Source: Bacteroidota bacterium
Lineage (GTDB): Bacteria; Bacteroidota; Bacteroidia; Bacteroidales; UBA6013
Direction of reading: 5' to 3'
Assembly: GCA_020048645.1 (NCBI GenBank)
Contig: JAIFMG010000051.1
Coordinates: 1 to 40,818, forward strand
Length of the DNA: 40,818 bases
The translations under genes and the position numbers were made by a program. A model generated the notes under the pieces. It did no database searches. It saw nothing but the letters and a program-made list of their open reading frames with translations, and was not told the origin of the DNA. The number at the start of each line of letters is the position of its first letter. The stretch's first letter is position 1. Positions 23,970 through 31,269 of the stretch are shown here, piece after piece.

Positions 23970-24917
23970 TCAGCGCGGGGCGGCCGGATGGTCTTCGATG
24001 GATTCGATGTATTGTTGGTAGAAGGCCATGAGGTAGGGCGGGGCCTGGTTGCGCTGGCTGAGTTGCATGAAGAAGAGCAGCAGCGTTACCACGAAGAGCA
24101 CCCCGGCGGTGTTGAGCAGGGCCAGCAGCACGTTGGAGGTCCAGCCGGGAATGGCCGCGTGCGAGATGTACTTCATGTAGAGGACCACCAGGGCGTAGCC
24201 GAAGAGCAGGCCGAAGCCCATGAGCGAGAGCATGAACACCTTGAAGGCCACGATTTCCATGTGGACGGCCATGGCGCTCAGCCCGTGGATGATCAGGGAT
24301 TGGAGGTTCATCTTCGACTGGCCGAAATAGCGCTTGCCCCGCTCGGTGGGCAGCGTGCGGAAAGGCAGCTTCGAGCGCAGCACCGCGCCGGGGTAGTTGT
24401 TCCACAGGTGCGGGTTGCGAACCATGCGCCCCAGCAGGGCGAAGGGCAGGCAACTGAAGTTGCCGAAGCTCACCGAGTGGTTGGTCAGCAGCCGGAAGGC
24501 CAGCTTGTAGAGGGCGTAGCCGGCGCGGAAGGCCAGCGACTCGCTGCGCTTGCGGCGCTCGGCGAAGACCAGTTGGCCCGACTGGGCCGAGAGCCGGCAG
24601 AGCTCGGGCAGGTAGCGGGGCAGGTCCTCGCCGTCGCTGTCCATGACCACGACCAGGTCGGCGCGGTGGTGGGCCAGCAGGTGGGCCATGCCGATGGCGA
24701 TGGCGCGCTGGTGCCCGACGTTGACGGCCAGGTTGACCACTTGGCAGGGCAGGGCCAGGGCGAAAGCGGGACCATGAGGCTGGGGCGAGGCATCGTTGAT
24801 GGCCACCAACGCGCTGACTTCCAGGTCCGTCCCAGCGATTTGCGCGCAGATTTCCTCCGAAAGCCGGGCCAGGCTTTCCCAGTCGTTGAAAACAGGCGTC
24901 AGGACCAGCAGTTTCAT
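23970..24917 (-). CDS. Family 2 glycosyltransferase, polyprenol-phosphate type with C-terminal membrane helices
   Basis: A 315-residue membrane-associated enzyme. Residues 1-210 are a GT-A fold: LVLTPVFNDWESLARLSEEI, LVAINDASPQ, VNLAVNVGHQRAIAIGMAHLLAH and the metal-binding VVMDSDGEDLPRYLPEL (DxD-type). Two membrane helices follow (FKVFMLSLMGFGLLFGYALVV and LLALLNTAGVLFVVTLLLFFM). This is the layout of GtrB/DPM1-like enzymes that load a sugar onto undecaprenyl phosphate. Sugar specificity cannot be read. The ATG at 24917 starts the fold exactly. A -7-like TATCTTCG element lies 23 bp upstream on this strand. Downstream, after 283 bp, comes a GT-C-like protein that could use its product. Confidence 0.85.
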   Translation of the reverse strand: MKLLVLTPVFNDWESLARLSEEICAQIAGTDLEVSALVAINDASPQPHGPAFALALPCQVVNLAVNVGHQRAIAIGMAHLLAHHRADLVVVMDSDGEDLPRYLPELCRLSAQSGQLVFAERRKRSESLAFRAGYALYKLAFRLLTNHSVSFGNFSCLPFALLGRMVRNPHLWNNYPGAVLRSKLPFRTLPTERGKRYFGQSKMNLQSLIIHGLSAMAVHMEIVAFKVFMLSLMGFGLLFGYALVVLYMKYISHAAIPGWTSNVLLALLNTAGVLFVVTLLLFFMQLSQRNQAPPYLMAFYQQYIESIEDHPAAPR

Positions 24918-24939
24918 GGGCGGGATGCGTTGGGGGCCG

Positions 24940-24947
24940 CGAAGATA
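24940..24947 (-). promoter_or_regulatory. -7 promoter element TATCTTCG of the GT2 gene
   Basis: TATCTTCG on the minus strand, followed by CGGC, ends 23 bp before the start codon. The same 12-base word TATCTTCGCGGC occurs at the same distance from two other starts in this window (37544 and 37709). Confidence 0.55.
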
Positions 24948-25003
24948 GGATTCCGAGGGAAGGGATCCGCCTCGCGGGGCCGCGGGGGCCGGAAAAAGCA
25001 GGT

Positions 25004-26356
25004 TCAGGCGCAGATTCGCTCGATGAGGTTCTTCTCGACGGGGTCGGTGGGCTCGTTTTTCCAGATGCGCTTGTATTCTTCCTCGTAGAAGAAAGAGGCT
25101 TGGCCGAAGGCCGGGCGGAGCTCGTCGAGCCAGATGGCCTTGGGGTCGTACTCGGCCAGGAAGGGGCGGCCCACCCAATCGGCGCGGCGGGCCTGGAGGA
25201 AGTTGAGCAGGAGGTAGGGCTTGCCTTGGATTTCCTGCACTCCGAGCACGTGTACCTTGCCGGGCCCGGCCGACATGCTGGGCCCTCGGACGGTCTTGGA
25301 GATGCCGCTGACCTGGGAGTAGGCGTCGCGGAAGATTTCCCAGGCGCGGACCAGGGGCACGGCGAAATACTGCTGCGCCCCGGTGTCGCGGGCCACGAAC
25401 ATGTAGTAGGGGATGATGCCCTGCCGCGACTGCTCGAGCCAGAGGTCGCGCCAGACGTCGGGCGAGTCGTTGATGTGGCGCATGAGCGGGGCCTGGCTCC
25501 GGATGAGGGTCCCCGTGTCGCGGATGCGGCGGATGGCCTCCTGCGCCTGGGGCGTGGAAAGCTCGCGGGGGTGGTTGAAGTGGGCCATGAAGGCCAGGCT
25601 CTTGCCGCTGCGGTTGACCCGCTCGAACAGCCGCAGGGTAGAGTCGGCGTCCGGGTCGGTCAGGAAGCGGTAGGGCCAGAAGGTCAGCGACTTCGAGCCG
25701 ATGCGGATGTTCTTGACCTGGGGCAGGTCGGCCTTGAGGAGGGCGTCGAGGTAGTGGGCGAGCTGCTGGGTGCCCATGACCATGGGGTCGCCTCCGGTGA
25801 ACAGCACGTCCGTTACTTGCGGATGCCGCCGAAGGTACTCCACCAGCAGGTCGGCCTGCCGCATGGCGAAGCGCAGCTCGTCGATGCCCGTGAACTGCGG
25901 CCAGCGGAAGCAGAAGGTGCAGTAGGCGTGGCAGGTCTGCCCCTGCGAGGGGAAGAACAGCACCGTCTCGGCGTACTTGTGCTGGAGGCCCGAGAGCTTC
26001 TGGCCGTCGATCTGGGGCACGTTGTGCTTCATCTGGTCCGCCGGATGCGGGTTCAGCTCCATGCGGATGCTGTTGGCCAGCATGGTCAGGTCGCGGCGGT
26101 TCTCGTTGCGGACCAGCGCGCTGGCGATGCGCTCGAAGTGGTTCGGGGCCAGCATCTCGCGCTGCGGGAAGTTCAGGATGAACATCGGGTCCTGCTCGAA
26201 ATTGTCCCAGTCTATCAAGTGGTTGACCACGTAGTCGTTGGTCTTGAAGGGCAGGACGTTGCCGACCACCTCGATCGCCCGCAGTTTTTCTTCCGGTGCG
26301 TTTTGCAGTTGGGGGATGTTCCGGAAGTTGTAGAGAGAGTACATTTTGTATTTCAT
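25004..26356 (-). CDS. KamA-family radical SAM/PLP protein (lysine 2,3-aminomutase-like)
   Basis: A 450-residue enzyme. The radical SAM cluster motif CHAYCTFC supplies C142, C146 and C149 (CxxxCxxC). The SAM-binding strand follows as DVLFTGGDPMVM. The lysine expected to hold pyridoxal phosphate is visible in SAGPGKVHVLG, in place of the usual PGGGGK of clostridial lysine aminomutase. KamA relatives move an amino group between alpha and beta carbons of lysine, glutamate or other amino acids; the altered lysine motif and divergent C-terminus mean the substrate is open. The ATG at 26356 (MKYKMYS) is used because the upstream residues are a basic extension. No lysine fermentation genes are nearby. 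The iron-sulfur carriers at 7272-8707 could serve it. Confidence 0.85.
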   Translation of the reverse strand: MKYKMYSLYNFRNIPQLQNAPEEKLRAIEVVGNVLPFKTNDYVVNHLIDWDNFEQDPMFILNFPQREMLAPNHFERIASALVRNENRRDLTMLANSIRMELNPHPADQMKHNVPQIDGQKLSGLQHKYAETVLFFPSQGQTCHAYCTFCFRWPQFTGIDELRFAMRQADLLVEYLRRHPQVTDVLFTGGDPMVMGTQQLAHYLDALLKADLPQVKNIRIGSKSLTFWPYRFLTDPDADSTLRLFERVNRSGKSLAFMAHFNHPRELSTPQAQEAIRRIRDTGTLIRSQAPLMRHINDSPDVWRDLWLEQSRQGIIPYYMFVARDTGAQQYFAVPLVRAWEIFRDAYSQVSGISKTVRGPSMSAGPGKVHVLGVQEIQGKPYLLLNFLQARRADWVGRPFLAEYDPKAIWLDELRPAFGQASFFYEEEYKRIWKNEPTDPVEKNLIERICA

Positions 26357-26613
26357 CGTGGCTTTGGGGTCATGGTGTCGCTGTCTTTTTTTTTCTTGGG
26401 TTTGCAAGGACGCTTCTCGCGCTTTGCGTTTCAAACTTCATTCCTTAAACTGATGCTTTTCCACAAAGTTTTGCCCAAGGCGCATTTTTTTGCCCGGGCA
26501 TGCGCCGCCGCGCTGGGCCGAGGTCTTGGGCCAGGCGCTGGGGCGTGGGCTTGCCCAAGGACTTTTTCAGGGCCGAATGCTTACCTTTGCCCACACGATC
26601 CCAACGCACGACC
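26357..26613. promoter_or_regulatory. Divergent intergenic region between the KamA-like gene and the DUF1460 gene
   Basis: A 257-bp gap between divergent starts. It is GC-rich toward 26500-26580 and T-rich near 26390. TACCTTTG at 26582-26589 (plus) is an exact TAnnTTTG match, 24 bp before the DUF1460 start. The minus-strand promoter is not evident. Confidence 0.5.
26582..26589 (+). promoter_or_regulatory. -7 promoter element of the DUF1460 gene
   Basis: TACCTTTG matches the Bacteroidota -7 consensus TAnnTTTG exactly and ends 24 bp before the ATG at 26614, the short leader usual for this phylum. A T-rich run at 26563-26567 is a weak -33 candidate. Confidence 0.5.
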
Positions 26614-27528
26614 ATGAAGAAAACTCTCTTTTCCGCCTGGCTCCTGGCCAGCCTCTCCTTCGCCTGCGGGCAGGGCCAGCCCTCCGCGCCCGCCGCCGAC
26701 ACGCTGGCCGCCGCATCCACCGACACGCTGGCCCCCGCGCCAAGCCCCGAGCACTTCTGCTCGCTCGAAGACCGCGCGAAAATAGAGTCTTTGCTCGATT
26801 CGGCCCAAGCCTGGCCCGACACCACCAGCCCCGGCCGGCGCGTGGCCAGCTTCGGCATGGCCCTGCTTGCCACGCCCTACATCCCCCATACCCTCGAGGG
26901 CCAGCCCTCCGAGCGGCTGGTCGTCCGCGCCGATGGCCTCGACTGCGTAACCTTCCTCGAAAGCGCCCTGGCCCTCTCGATGGCCAGCCGCCGCCGCCCC
27001 GACTTCGACGGCTACCTCCAGGCCCTGGCCGCCCTCCGCTACCGCGACGGCCTGATCGACGGCTACCCCTCGCGCCTGCACTACTTCACCGACTGGCTGC
27101 ACGACAACGCCCGCAGGGGCCACCTCCGCGACATCACCGCCGAGCTGGGCGGGCAGCCCTACCCCAATCGCGTGGACTTCATGAGCCAGCATCCCGGCAG
27201 CTACGAGGCCCTGGCCGACACCGCCAACCTCCGCCGCGTGCAGGAGGTCGAGCGCGCCATTTCCGCCCGGAGCTACCACTACATCCCCAAGGACAGCGTC
27301 CGCGCCCTCGAGGCCGGCATCCGCGATGGCGACCTGGTCATCATCACCACCAACGTCCCCGGCCTCGACGCCTCGCACGTTGGGCTGGCCCTCTGGAAAG
27401 GCCCGCGCCTGCACCTGCTCCACGCCAGCGACGCCTCCGGCTGCGTCGAGCTATCGGCCAAGCCCCTGCACGAGCTCCTGGCCGGATACCGCATCCAGAC
27501 GGGCATCATGGTGGCCCGTCCGCTCTGA
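26614..27528 (+). CDS. DUF1460 family lipoprotein, putative N-acetylmuramoyl-L-alanine amidase
   Basis: A 305-residue envelope protein. The N-terminus MKKTLFSAWLLASLSFAC is a lipoprotein-type signal with C18 as the likely lipidated residue, followed by a low-complexity alanine/proline linker. The DUF1460 domain runs from about 50 to the end. VRADGLDCVTFLESALALS carries the catalytic cysteine (C111), and LDASHVGLAL the histidine (H255), as in NlpC/P60-superfamily cell wall amidases. HYFTDWLHDN is another conserved block. Structures of relatives show cleavage in peptidoglycan stem peptides; here that is inferred. The ATG at 26614 begins the signal. A TACCTTTG -7 element lies 24 bp upstream. The stop codon is followed within 8 bp by the palindrome array. 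Confidence 0.88.
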   Translation: MKKTLFSAWLLASLSFACGQGQPSAPAADTLAAASTDTLAPAPSPEHFCSLEDRAKIESLLDSAQAWPDTTSPGRRVASFGMALLATPYIPHTLEGQPSERLVVRADGLDCVTFLESALALSMASRRRPDFDGYLQALAALRYRDGLIDGYPSRLHYFTDWLHDNARRGHLRDITAELGGQPYPNRVDFMSQHPGSYEALADTANLRRVQEVERAISARSYHYIPKDSVRALEAGIRDGDLVIITTNVPGLDASHVGLALWKGPRLHLLHASDASGCVELSAKPLHELLAGYRIQTGIMVARPL

Positions 27529-27535
27529 GTTTCTC

Positions 27536-28260
27536 TCCATGGGCTTCACCCATGGCTATGTTATGTTGCCCTTTCAGGGCTATTGTCGATGGGGCGCATT
27601 TTCTCCATGGGCTTCACCCATGGCTTTGTTGTTACGCCCTTTCAGGGCTTTTCGCTGCGCGATGCCTTCGGCGTTTTCAGGGGCGTAGCCCTGGCATCTT
27701 CGTAGATGCGTGGCCCCGCCGCGGATTTTCGAGGGGCGTAGCCCTGAAATCTTGAATCGCCGATTGGCCGCCGTGGTATTATTTCGCCCTTTCAGGGCTG
27801 GGATCATTTGGGGGCGCGGTTCCATGGGCTTCACCCATGGCTATGTTATGGCGCCCTTTCAGGGCTATTGGCGAGGGGGCGCATTTTCTCCATGGGCTTC
27901 ACCCATGGCTTTGTTGTTACGCCCTTTCAGGGCTTTTCGCTGCGCGATGCCTTCGGCTTTTTCAGGGGCGTAGCCCTGGCATCTTCGTAGATGCGTGGCC
28001 CCGCCGCAGATTTTCGAGGGGCGTAGCCCTGAAATCTTGAATCGCCGATTGGCCACTGTGGGATTATCTCGCCCTTTCAGGGCTGGGATCATTTGGGGGC
28101 GCGGTTCCATGGGCTTCACCCATGGCTATGTTATGGCGCCCTTTCAGGGCTTTTCGCTGCGCGATGCCTCGCGGCGTTTTCTCTCCATGGGCTTCACCCA
28201 TGGCTATGTTATGGCGCCCTTTCAGGGCTTTTGGCGAGGGGACGCGGCCGGGTTTCATCA
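27536..28260. repeat. 285-bp tandem array of small palindromes
   Basis: Units begin at 27536, 27821 and 28106, an exact 285-bp period; the third is cut short. Within a unit the palindrome CCATGGGCTTCACCCATGG occurs twice, 68 bp apart (78 bp in the last unit), each copy followed by GCCCTTTCAGGGC. Further hairpins come from GGGGCGTAGCCCT. Copies in consecutive units differ by few bases. Frames through the array read as MGFTHGY and similar peptides and are not genes. It fills the gap between the DUF1460 gene and the metallohydrolase gene. Related pieces lie at 325-445 and 30535-30740. Confidence 0.92.
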
Positions 28261-28370
28261 GCGAGAACGACTTGGCGCGCGACAAGGCTCGAGTGGCTTG
28301 CCGTTTCCGGCGGAAAGCCTTACTTCGCGGTCCAATCCCCCCAGCCCCAACGGGCCAAAAACGCCTGCCC

Positions 28371-29390
28371 ATGCTCCTGAAGACCCCCAGCCCCCGCCGC
28401 CTGTCCGACTCGCCCCTCTGGAAGCGCGGCAAGTTCCGCAACATCGAGCCCACGACCATCATGCCCGCCTCCAACACCGGCCGCATCATGCGCCGCGGCT
28501 GGGAGGCCCGCCAGTGGGAGCGCGTCCCGTCCTTCGCCCTGCCCACGCGGCCCCTGCGCCGGGCCGACTTCGGCGCGCCCGATGCCACCCTGGCCTACCA
28601 CTGGCTCGGCCACTCGTCCTTCCTGCTCGAGCTCGAAGGCCGCCGCTTCCTGGTGGACCCCGTCTTCAGCCAGCGCGTCTCCTTCAGCCAACTGGTCGGC
28701 CCCCGGCGCTTCTTCGCCAACCCGCTGCCGCCCGACCAGCTCCCCCCGCTCGACGCCGTCCTCCTCTCGCACGACCACTACGACCACCTCGACGAGGCCA
28801 GCGTCATGGCCCTGCTGCTCCGCGGCGTGGCCTTCCACATGCCCCTGGGCGTGGGCAAGCACCTGCGCCGCTGGGGCGTGCCCGACGAGCTGGTCCATGA
28901 GCACGACTGGTGGGAAGGCTTCGAGCTCGGCGGCCTGCGGGTCGTGGCGGGGCCTGCCCGGCACTTCTCGGGCCGGGGCCTGGCCGACCGCGACCGCTCG
29001 CTCTGGGCCTCCTGGAGCTTCATCGGCAAGCGGCACCGGGTCTTCTACAGCGGCGACACCGGCCGCATGGGCCAATGGGCCGAAATCGCCCAGCGCCTGG
29101 GGCCGTTCGACTGGACCCTCATGCAGATGGGCGCCTACGACGAGCTCTGGCACGACATCCACCTCTTCCCCGAGGAGGCGCTCGACGCCCACCAGGCCCT
29201 GGGCGCCCGCCGCGTCTTCCCCCTGCACTGGGGCACCTTCAACCTGGCCCTGCATCCCTGGGACGAGCCCATCCGCCGCTTCGTGGCCGAGGCCGAGCGC
29301 CGCGGCATCGACTGGAGCGCCCCCCAGCCCGGCCAGCGCGTCACCCTCAACGACGCCCCCAGCCGAGGCCCCTGGTGGGAAAAGCCCTAG
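28371..29390 (+). CDS. Metallo-beta-lactamase-fold hydrolase (NAPE-PLD/UlaG-like)
   Basis: A 339-residue cytosolic protein. After about 70 residues the MBL fold opens with TLAYHWLGHSSFLLELEGRRFLVDPVFS. The metal site HxHxDH is complete: H134, H136, D138 and H139 in LLSHDHYDHLD. Later ligands are the histidine in GPARHFSGRG, the aspartate in FYSGDTGRMG and the histidine in FPLHWGTF. The N-terminal RGKF...R and FxxP patterns and a W-rich region resemble the NAPE-phospholipase D-like group, often annotated in bacteria as L-ascorbate lactonase-like or phospholipase-like; the substrate is unknown. I start at ATG 28371, because farther upstream the frame runs into the palindrome array. A TetR regulator gene follows after 63 bp. 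Confidence 0.85.
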   Translation: MLLKTPSPRRLSDSPLWKRGKFRNIEPTTIMPASNTGRIMRRGWEARQWERVPSFALPTRPLRRADFGAPDATLAYHWLGHSSFLLELEGRRFLVDPVFSQRVSFSQLVGPRRFFANPLPPDQLPPLDAVLLSHDHYDHLDEASVMALLLRGVAFHMPLGVGKHLRRWGVPDELVHEHDWWEGFELGGLRVVAGPARHFSGRGLADRDRSLWASWSFIGKRHRVFYSGDTGRMGQWAEIAQRLGPFDWTLMQMGAYDELWHDIHLFPEEALDAHQALGARRVFPLHWGTFNLALHPWDEPIRRFVAEAERRGIDWSAPQPGQRVTLNDAPSRGPWWEKP

Positions 29391-29453
29391 GCGAGCCTCC
29401 GGGCAAAGTCCCTCGGGTCTGTTCGTTTCCACAACCCAAGCCAAGACTGCCGC

Positions 29454-30008
29454 ATGACTGAAAAAGAAAAGCCCTGGATCGCCTGCGGGTACGAGGCCTT
29501 CGCGTTGCAGGGCCTGCCCGGCTTGAAGATCGAGCCGCTCGCCCGAGCCGTCGGGGTCAGCAAGTCCTCGTTCTACCACCATTTCGCCGACATGGAGGTC
29601 TTCATGGAACGCCTCCTCCGCTACCATTTGGAACAAGCCGCGGCAATGGCCAAGAAAGAGGAGCAAGCCCGGTCGGTCGATCCCGAGCTTATCGACATCC
29701 TGCTGCAACACAAGGCCGACCTGCTGTTCAACCGGCAGCTCCGCATCGGTTCCGACCATCCGCTCTTCAAGGAATACCTGCTCCAATCGTCTTCCATCAT
29801 CGGCAAGAGCTTCATCGGCGTGTGGCTGGCCGATACGAAGTCCAGGCTCACGTGGCAGCAGGCCGAGGGCCTTTTCGACTTGGCCTTGGAGAATTTCTTC
29901 CTGCAGATCAACGTCCAGACCCTCAACAGGAGCTGGCTCGAAGCCTACTTCGAGAACCTGAAGCTCATCGCACGAAGTTTTGAAAAGCCATTGTACGGCA
30001 GCGGCTAA
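29454..30008 (+). CDS. TetR/AcrR family transcriptional regulator
   Basis: A 184-residue repressor-type regulator. Residues 1-50 form the DNA-binding domain: ACGYEAFALQGLPGLKIEPLARAVGVSKSSFYHHFADMEVFMERLL, with the recognition helix in VSKSSFYHHF. The C-terminal 130 residues are an all-helical ligand-binding domain with no recognisable family. Targets are unknown. The nearest candidates are the membrane protein gene 45 bp downstream and the MBL hydrolase gene 63 bp upstream, both on the same strand. Confidence 0.92.
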   Translation: MTEKEKPWIACGYEAFALQGLPGLKIEPLARAVGVSKSSFYHHFADMEVFMERLLRYHLEQAAAMAKKEEQARSVDPELIDILLQHKADLLFNRQLRIGSDHPLFKEYLLQSSSIIGKSFIGVWLADTKSRLTWQQAEGLFDLALENFFLQINVQTLNRSWLEAYFENLKLIARSFEKPLYGSG

Positions 30009-30053
30009 AATCCCCGACAAAGGCCGCCTAGATTTGTGGAACAATTCAAAACA

Positions 30054-30482
30054 ATGCGACCCATGACACACAATGTTCACAAATCATGGTTGATGGTAAC
30101 GGCCATCGTGGTGGCTTCCTTCGGCCCGGTTTTTTTCTTCGGCACGATGCCGTCAAGCTCCGAACCTGCCCGCTGGACCCTGGATTTCCTGAGCTGGTCC
30201 GTCGATGCGGCGCAGAGCTACGAAGCGCCCACGACCCGCTTCCTGAGCGCGCTGACCGGAGGTTTCCTCTTCGGCTGGGGGATCTGCATCTTCTTTTTGC
30301 GGCAATGGGTCTATGACAAAGCCCCCGACGAGACCCGGAAGGCAGTGCTGGCCGGGGTTTTGTCCTGGTTCGTCTTGGACAGCATGGGGTCGATAGCCTC
30401 CGGCAACCCCAGCAACGCCTTTTTCAACATCATCGTCCTGCTCATCGCGGTAGGCCCGCTGTGGCGGCCCGCGAAGGGCTGA
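30054..30482 (+). CDS. Small four-helix membrane protein of unknown function
   Basis: A 142-residue protein with about four membrane helices: SWLMVTAIVVASFGPVFFFG, FLSALTGGFLFGWGICIFFL, VLAGVLSWFVLDSMGSIASG and FFNIIVLLIAVGPLWRP. The layout, with a conserved-looking ETxR loop between helices 2 and 3, is common in small uncharacterised membrane proteins next to TetR regulators. The ATG at 30054 is taken; a GTG at 30036 and an ATG at 30063 are also possible. It lies 45 bp after the TetR gene and probably shares its transcript, so it may be controlled by that regulator. Confidence 0.7.
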   Translation: MRPMTHNVHKSWLMVTAIVVASFGPVFFFGTMPSSSEPARWTLDFLSWSVDAAQSYEAPTTRFLSALTGGFLFGWGICIFFLRQWVYDKAPDETRKAVLAGVLSWFVLDSMGSIASGNPSNAFFNIIVLLIAVGPLWRPAKG

Positions 30483-30491
30483 GGCTGGTGC

Positions 30492-30806
30492 CAAGTTGCC
30501 TTCAAAGGTGAAATATCCGAACCCAGCTTGGCATAAGATGTCAGGGCTACACCCCTTTTCAGGGTGCAGTGGCGGCTCGATGCTACGAAGATGCCAGGGC
30601 TACGCCCCTTTCGGATGCCAGGGCTTCGCCTAGAAAGCCCTGAAGGGGCGAAATACCCTAGCGATGGGTGAAGCCCATCGAGAACAAGCCACCCAACAGC
30701 CCAGCCCTGAAGGGGCGCAATAATCCGGCGATGGACATTGCCAGAACATCCCCGGATTTGTCAGAAATGGGTGCTTGCGACATTGCATCACCGAAAGCAA
30801 CTTGGT
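30492..30806. repeat. Composite repeat: palindromic-family core between A-family ends
   Basis: The left end GCCAAGTTGCCTTCAAAGG (30492) and the right end GCAACTTGGT (30797-30806) match the terminal inverted repeats of the three-hairpin elements. The interior instead holds palindromic-family pieces such as CCCTGAAGGGGCG and GATGGGTGAAGCCCATC. It appears to be one family nested inside the other. Confidence 0.6.
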
Positions 30807-30826
30807 ATTACCTTTTACCAAGTTGC
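30797..30826. repeat. Perfect 11-bp inverted repeat formed by two abutting element ends
   Basis: GCAACTTGGTA (30797-30807) and TACCAAGTTGC (30816-30826) are exact reverse complements around an 8-nt spacer. The left arm ends the composite element and the right arm starts the truncated three-hairpin copy. Confidence 0.8.
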
Positions 30827-30975
30827 TTTCCAACGTGGTGGATTGCCTTGAAGTGTCTTGGTTTTCACATTGAACCCCTACGGGGTTCTGGTCCGCGGTT
30901 GTTCTCCGCTCCCCGGATTTCATCCGGGGCTATCCACATTCCATCCCTTCGGGATGGGCGGATTCGGATTGGGCA
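30817..30975 (+). repeat. Three-hairpin intergenic repeat element, copy 4, truncated
   Basis: This copy has the left end ACCAAGTTGCT and all three palindromes (GAACCCCTACGGGGTTC, CCCCGGATTTCATCCGGGG, CCATCCCTTCGGGATGG) in the same order as copy 1. After about 30975 the sequence no longer matches the other copies and no right-hand terminal repeat is seen. Confidence 0.75.
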
Positions 30976-31269
30976 ATTTTCCCCAGACACTCAAAAATTC
31001 AAGCGTGTTGTGGTTCTCTGCCAAGCCAGTGGATTCCATCCTTGGTTTCGAGCGAAACAAGGGATGCGTAGGATTGAGAAAAGCGCAAGGAATTGGGCGA
31101 TTTGTACGCGGTCATAAAAGCGTCCAGTTCCTTGCTGGCGATTGGTTGCCGAGGCGTTTTCCGCAGTCTGTTGCCTTGGTGTTGTTCCACACGTGGAAAG
31201 AGCCGATGACGTCTCCGGCCACGGCGCCGAAAGCGTTTGATTTCCAGCGGGAAGCGCAATAGCCGACTT

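Larger units (their letters stand above)
30483..31269. other. Gene-free repeat-rich gap between convergent genes
   Basis: No credible gene was found. From 30492 to 30806 there is a stretch with A-family-like ends and palindromic-family sequence inside. At 30817 a truncated three-hairpin element begins. Bases 31000-31269 are unique sequence with no recognised feature; short frames there on both strands have no start context or known domain. Confidence 0.7.

Noticed and set aside
27326-28380. Several open frames reading MGFTHGY, GLHPWLCY and similar peptides
   Set aside because: They are the 285-bp palindrome array read in different frames, not genes.
30999-31262. Short frames on both strands between copy 4 and the EEP gene
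   Set aside because: No family, signal or start context is recognisable; one of them only continues a shadow frame of the EEP gene. The stretch is left as unexplained unique sequence.
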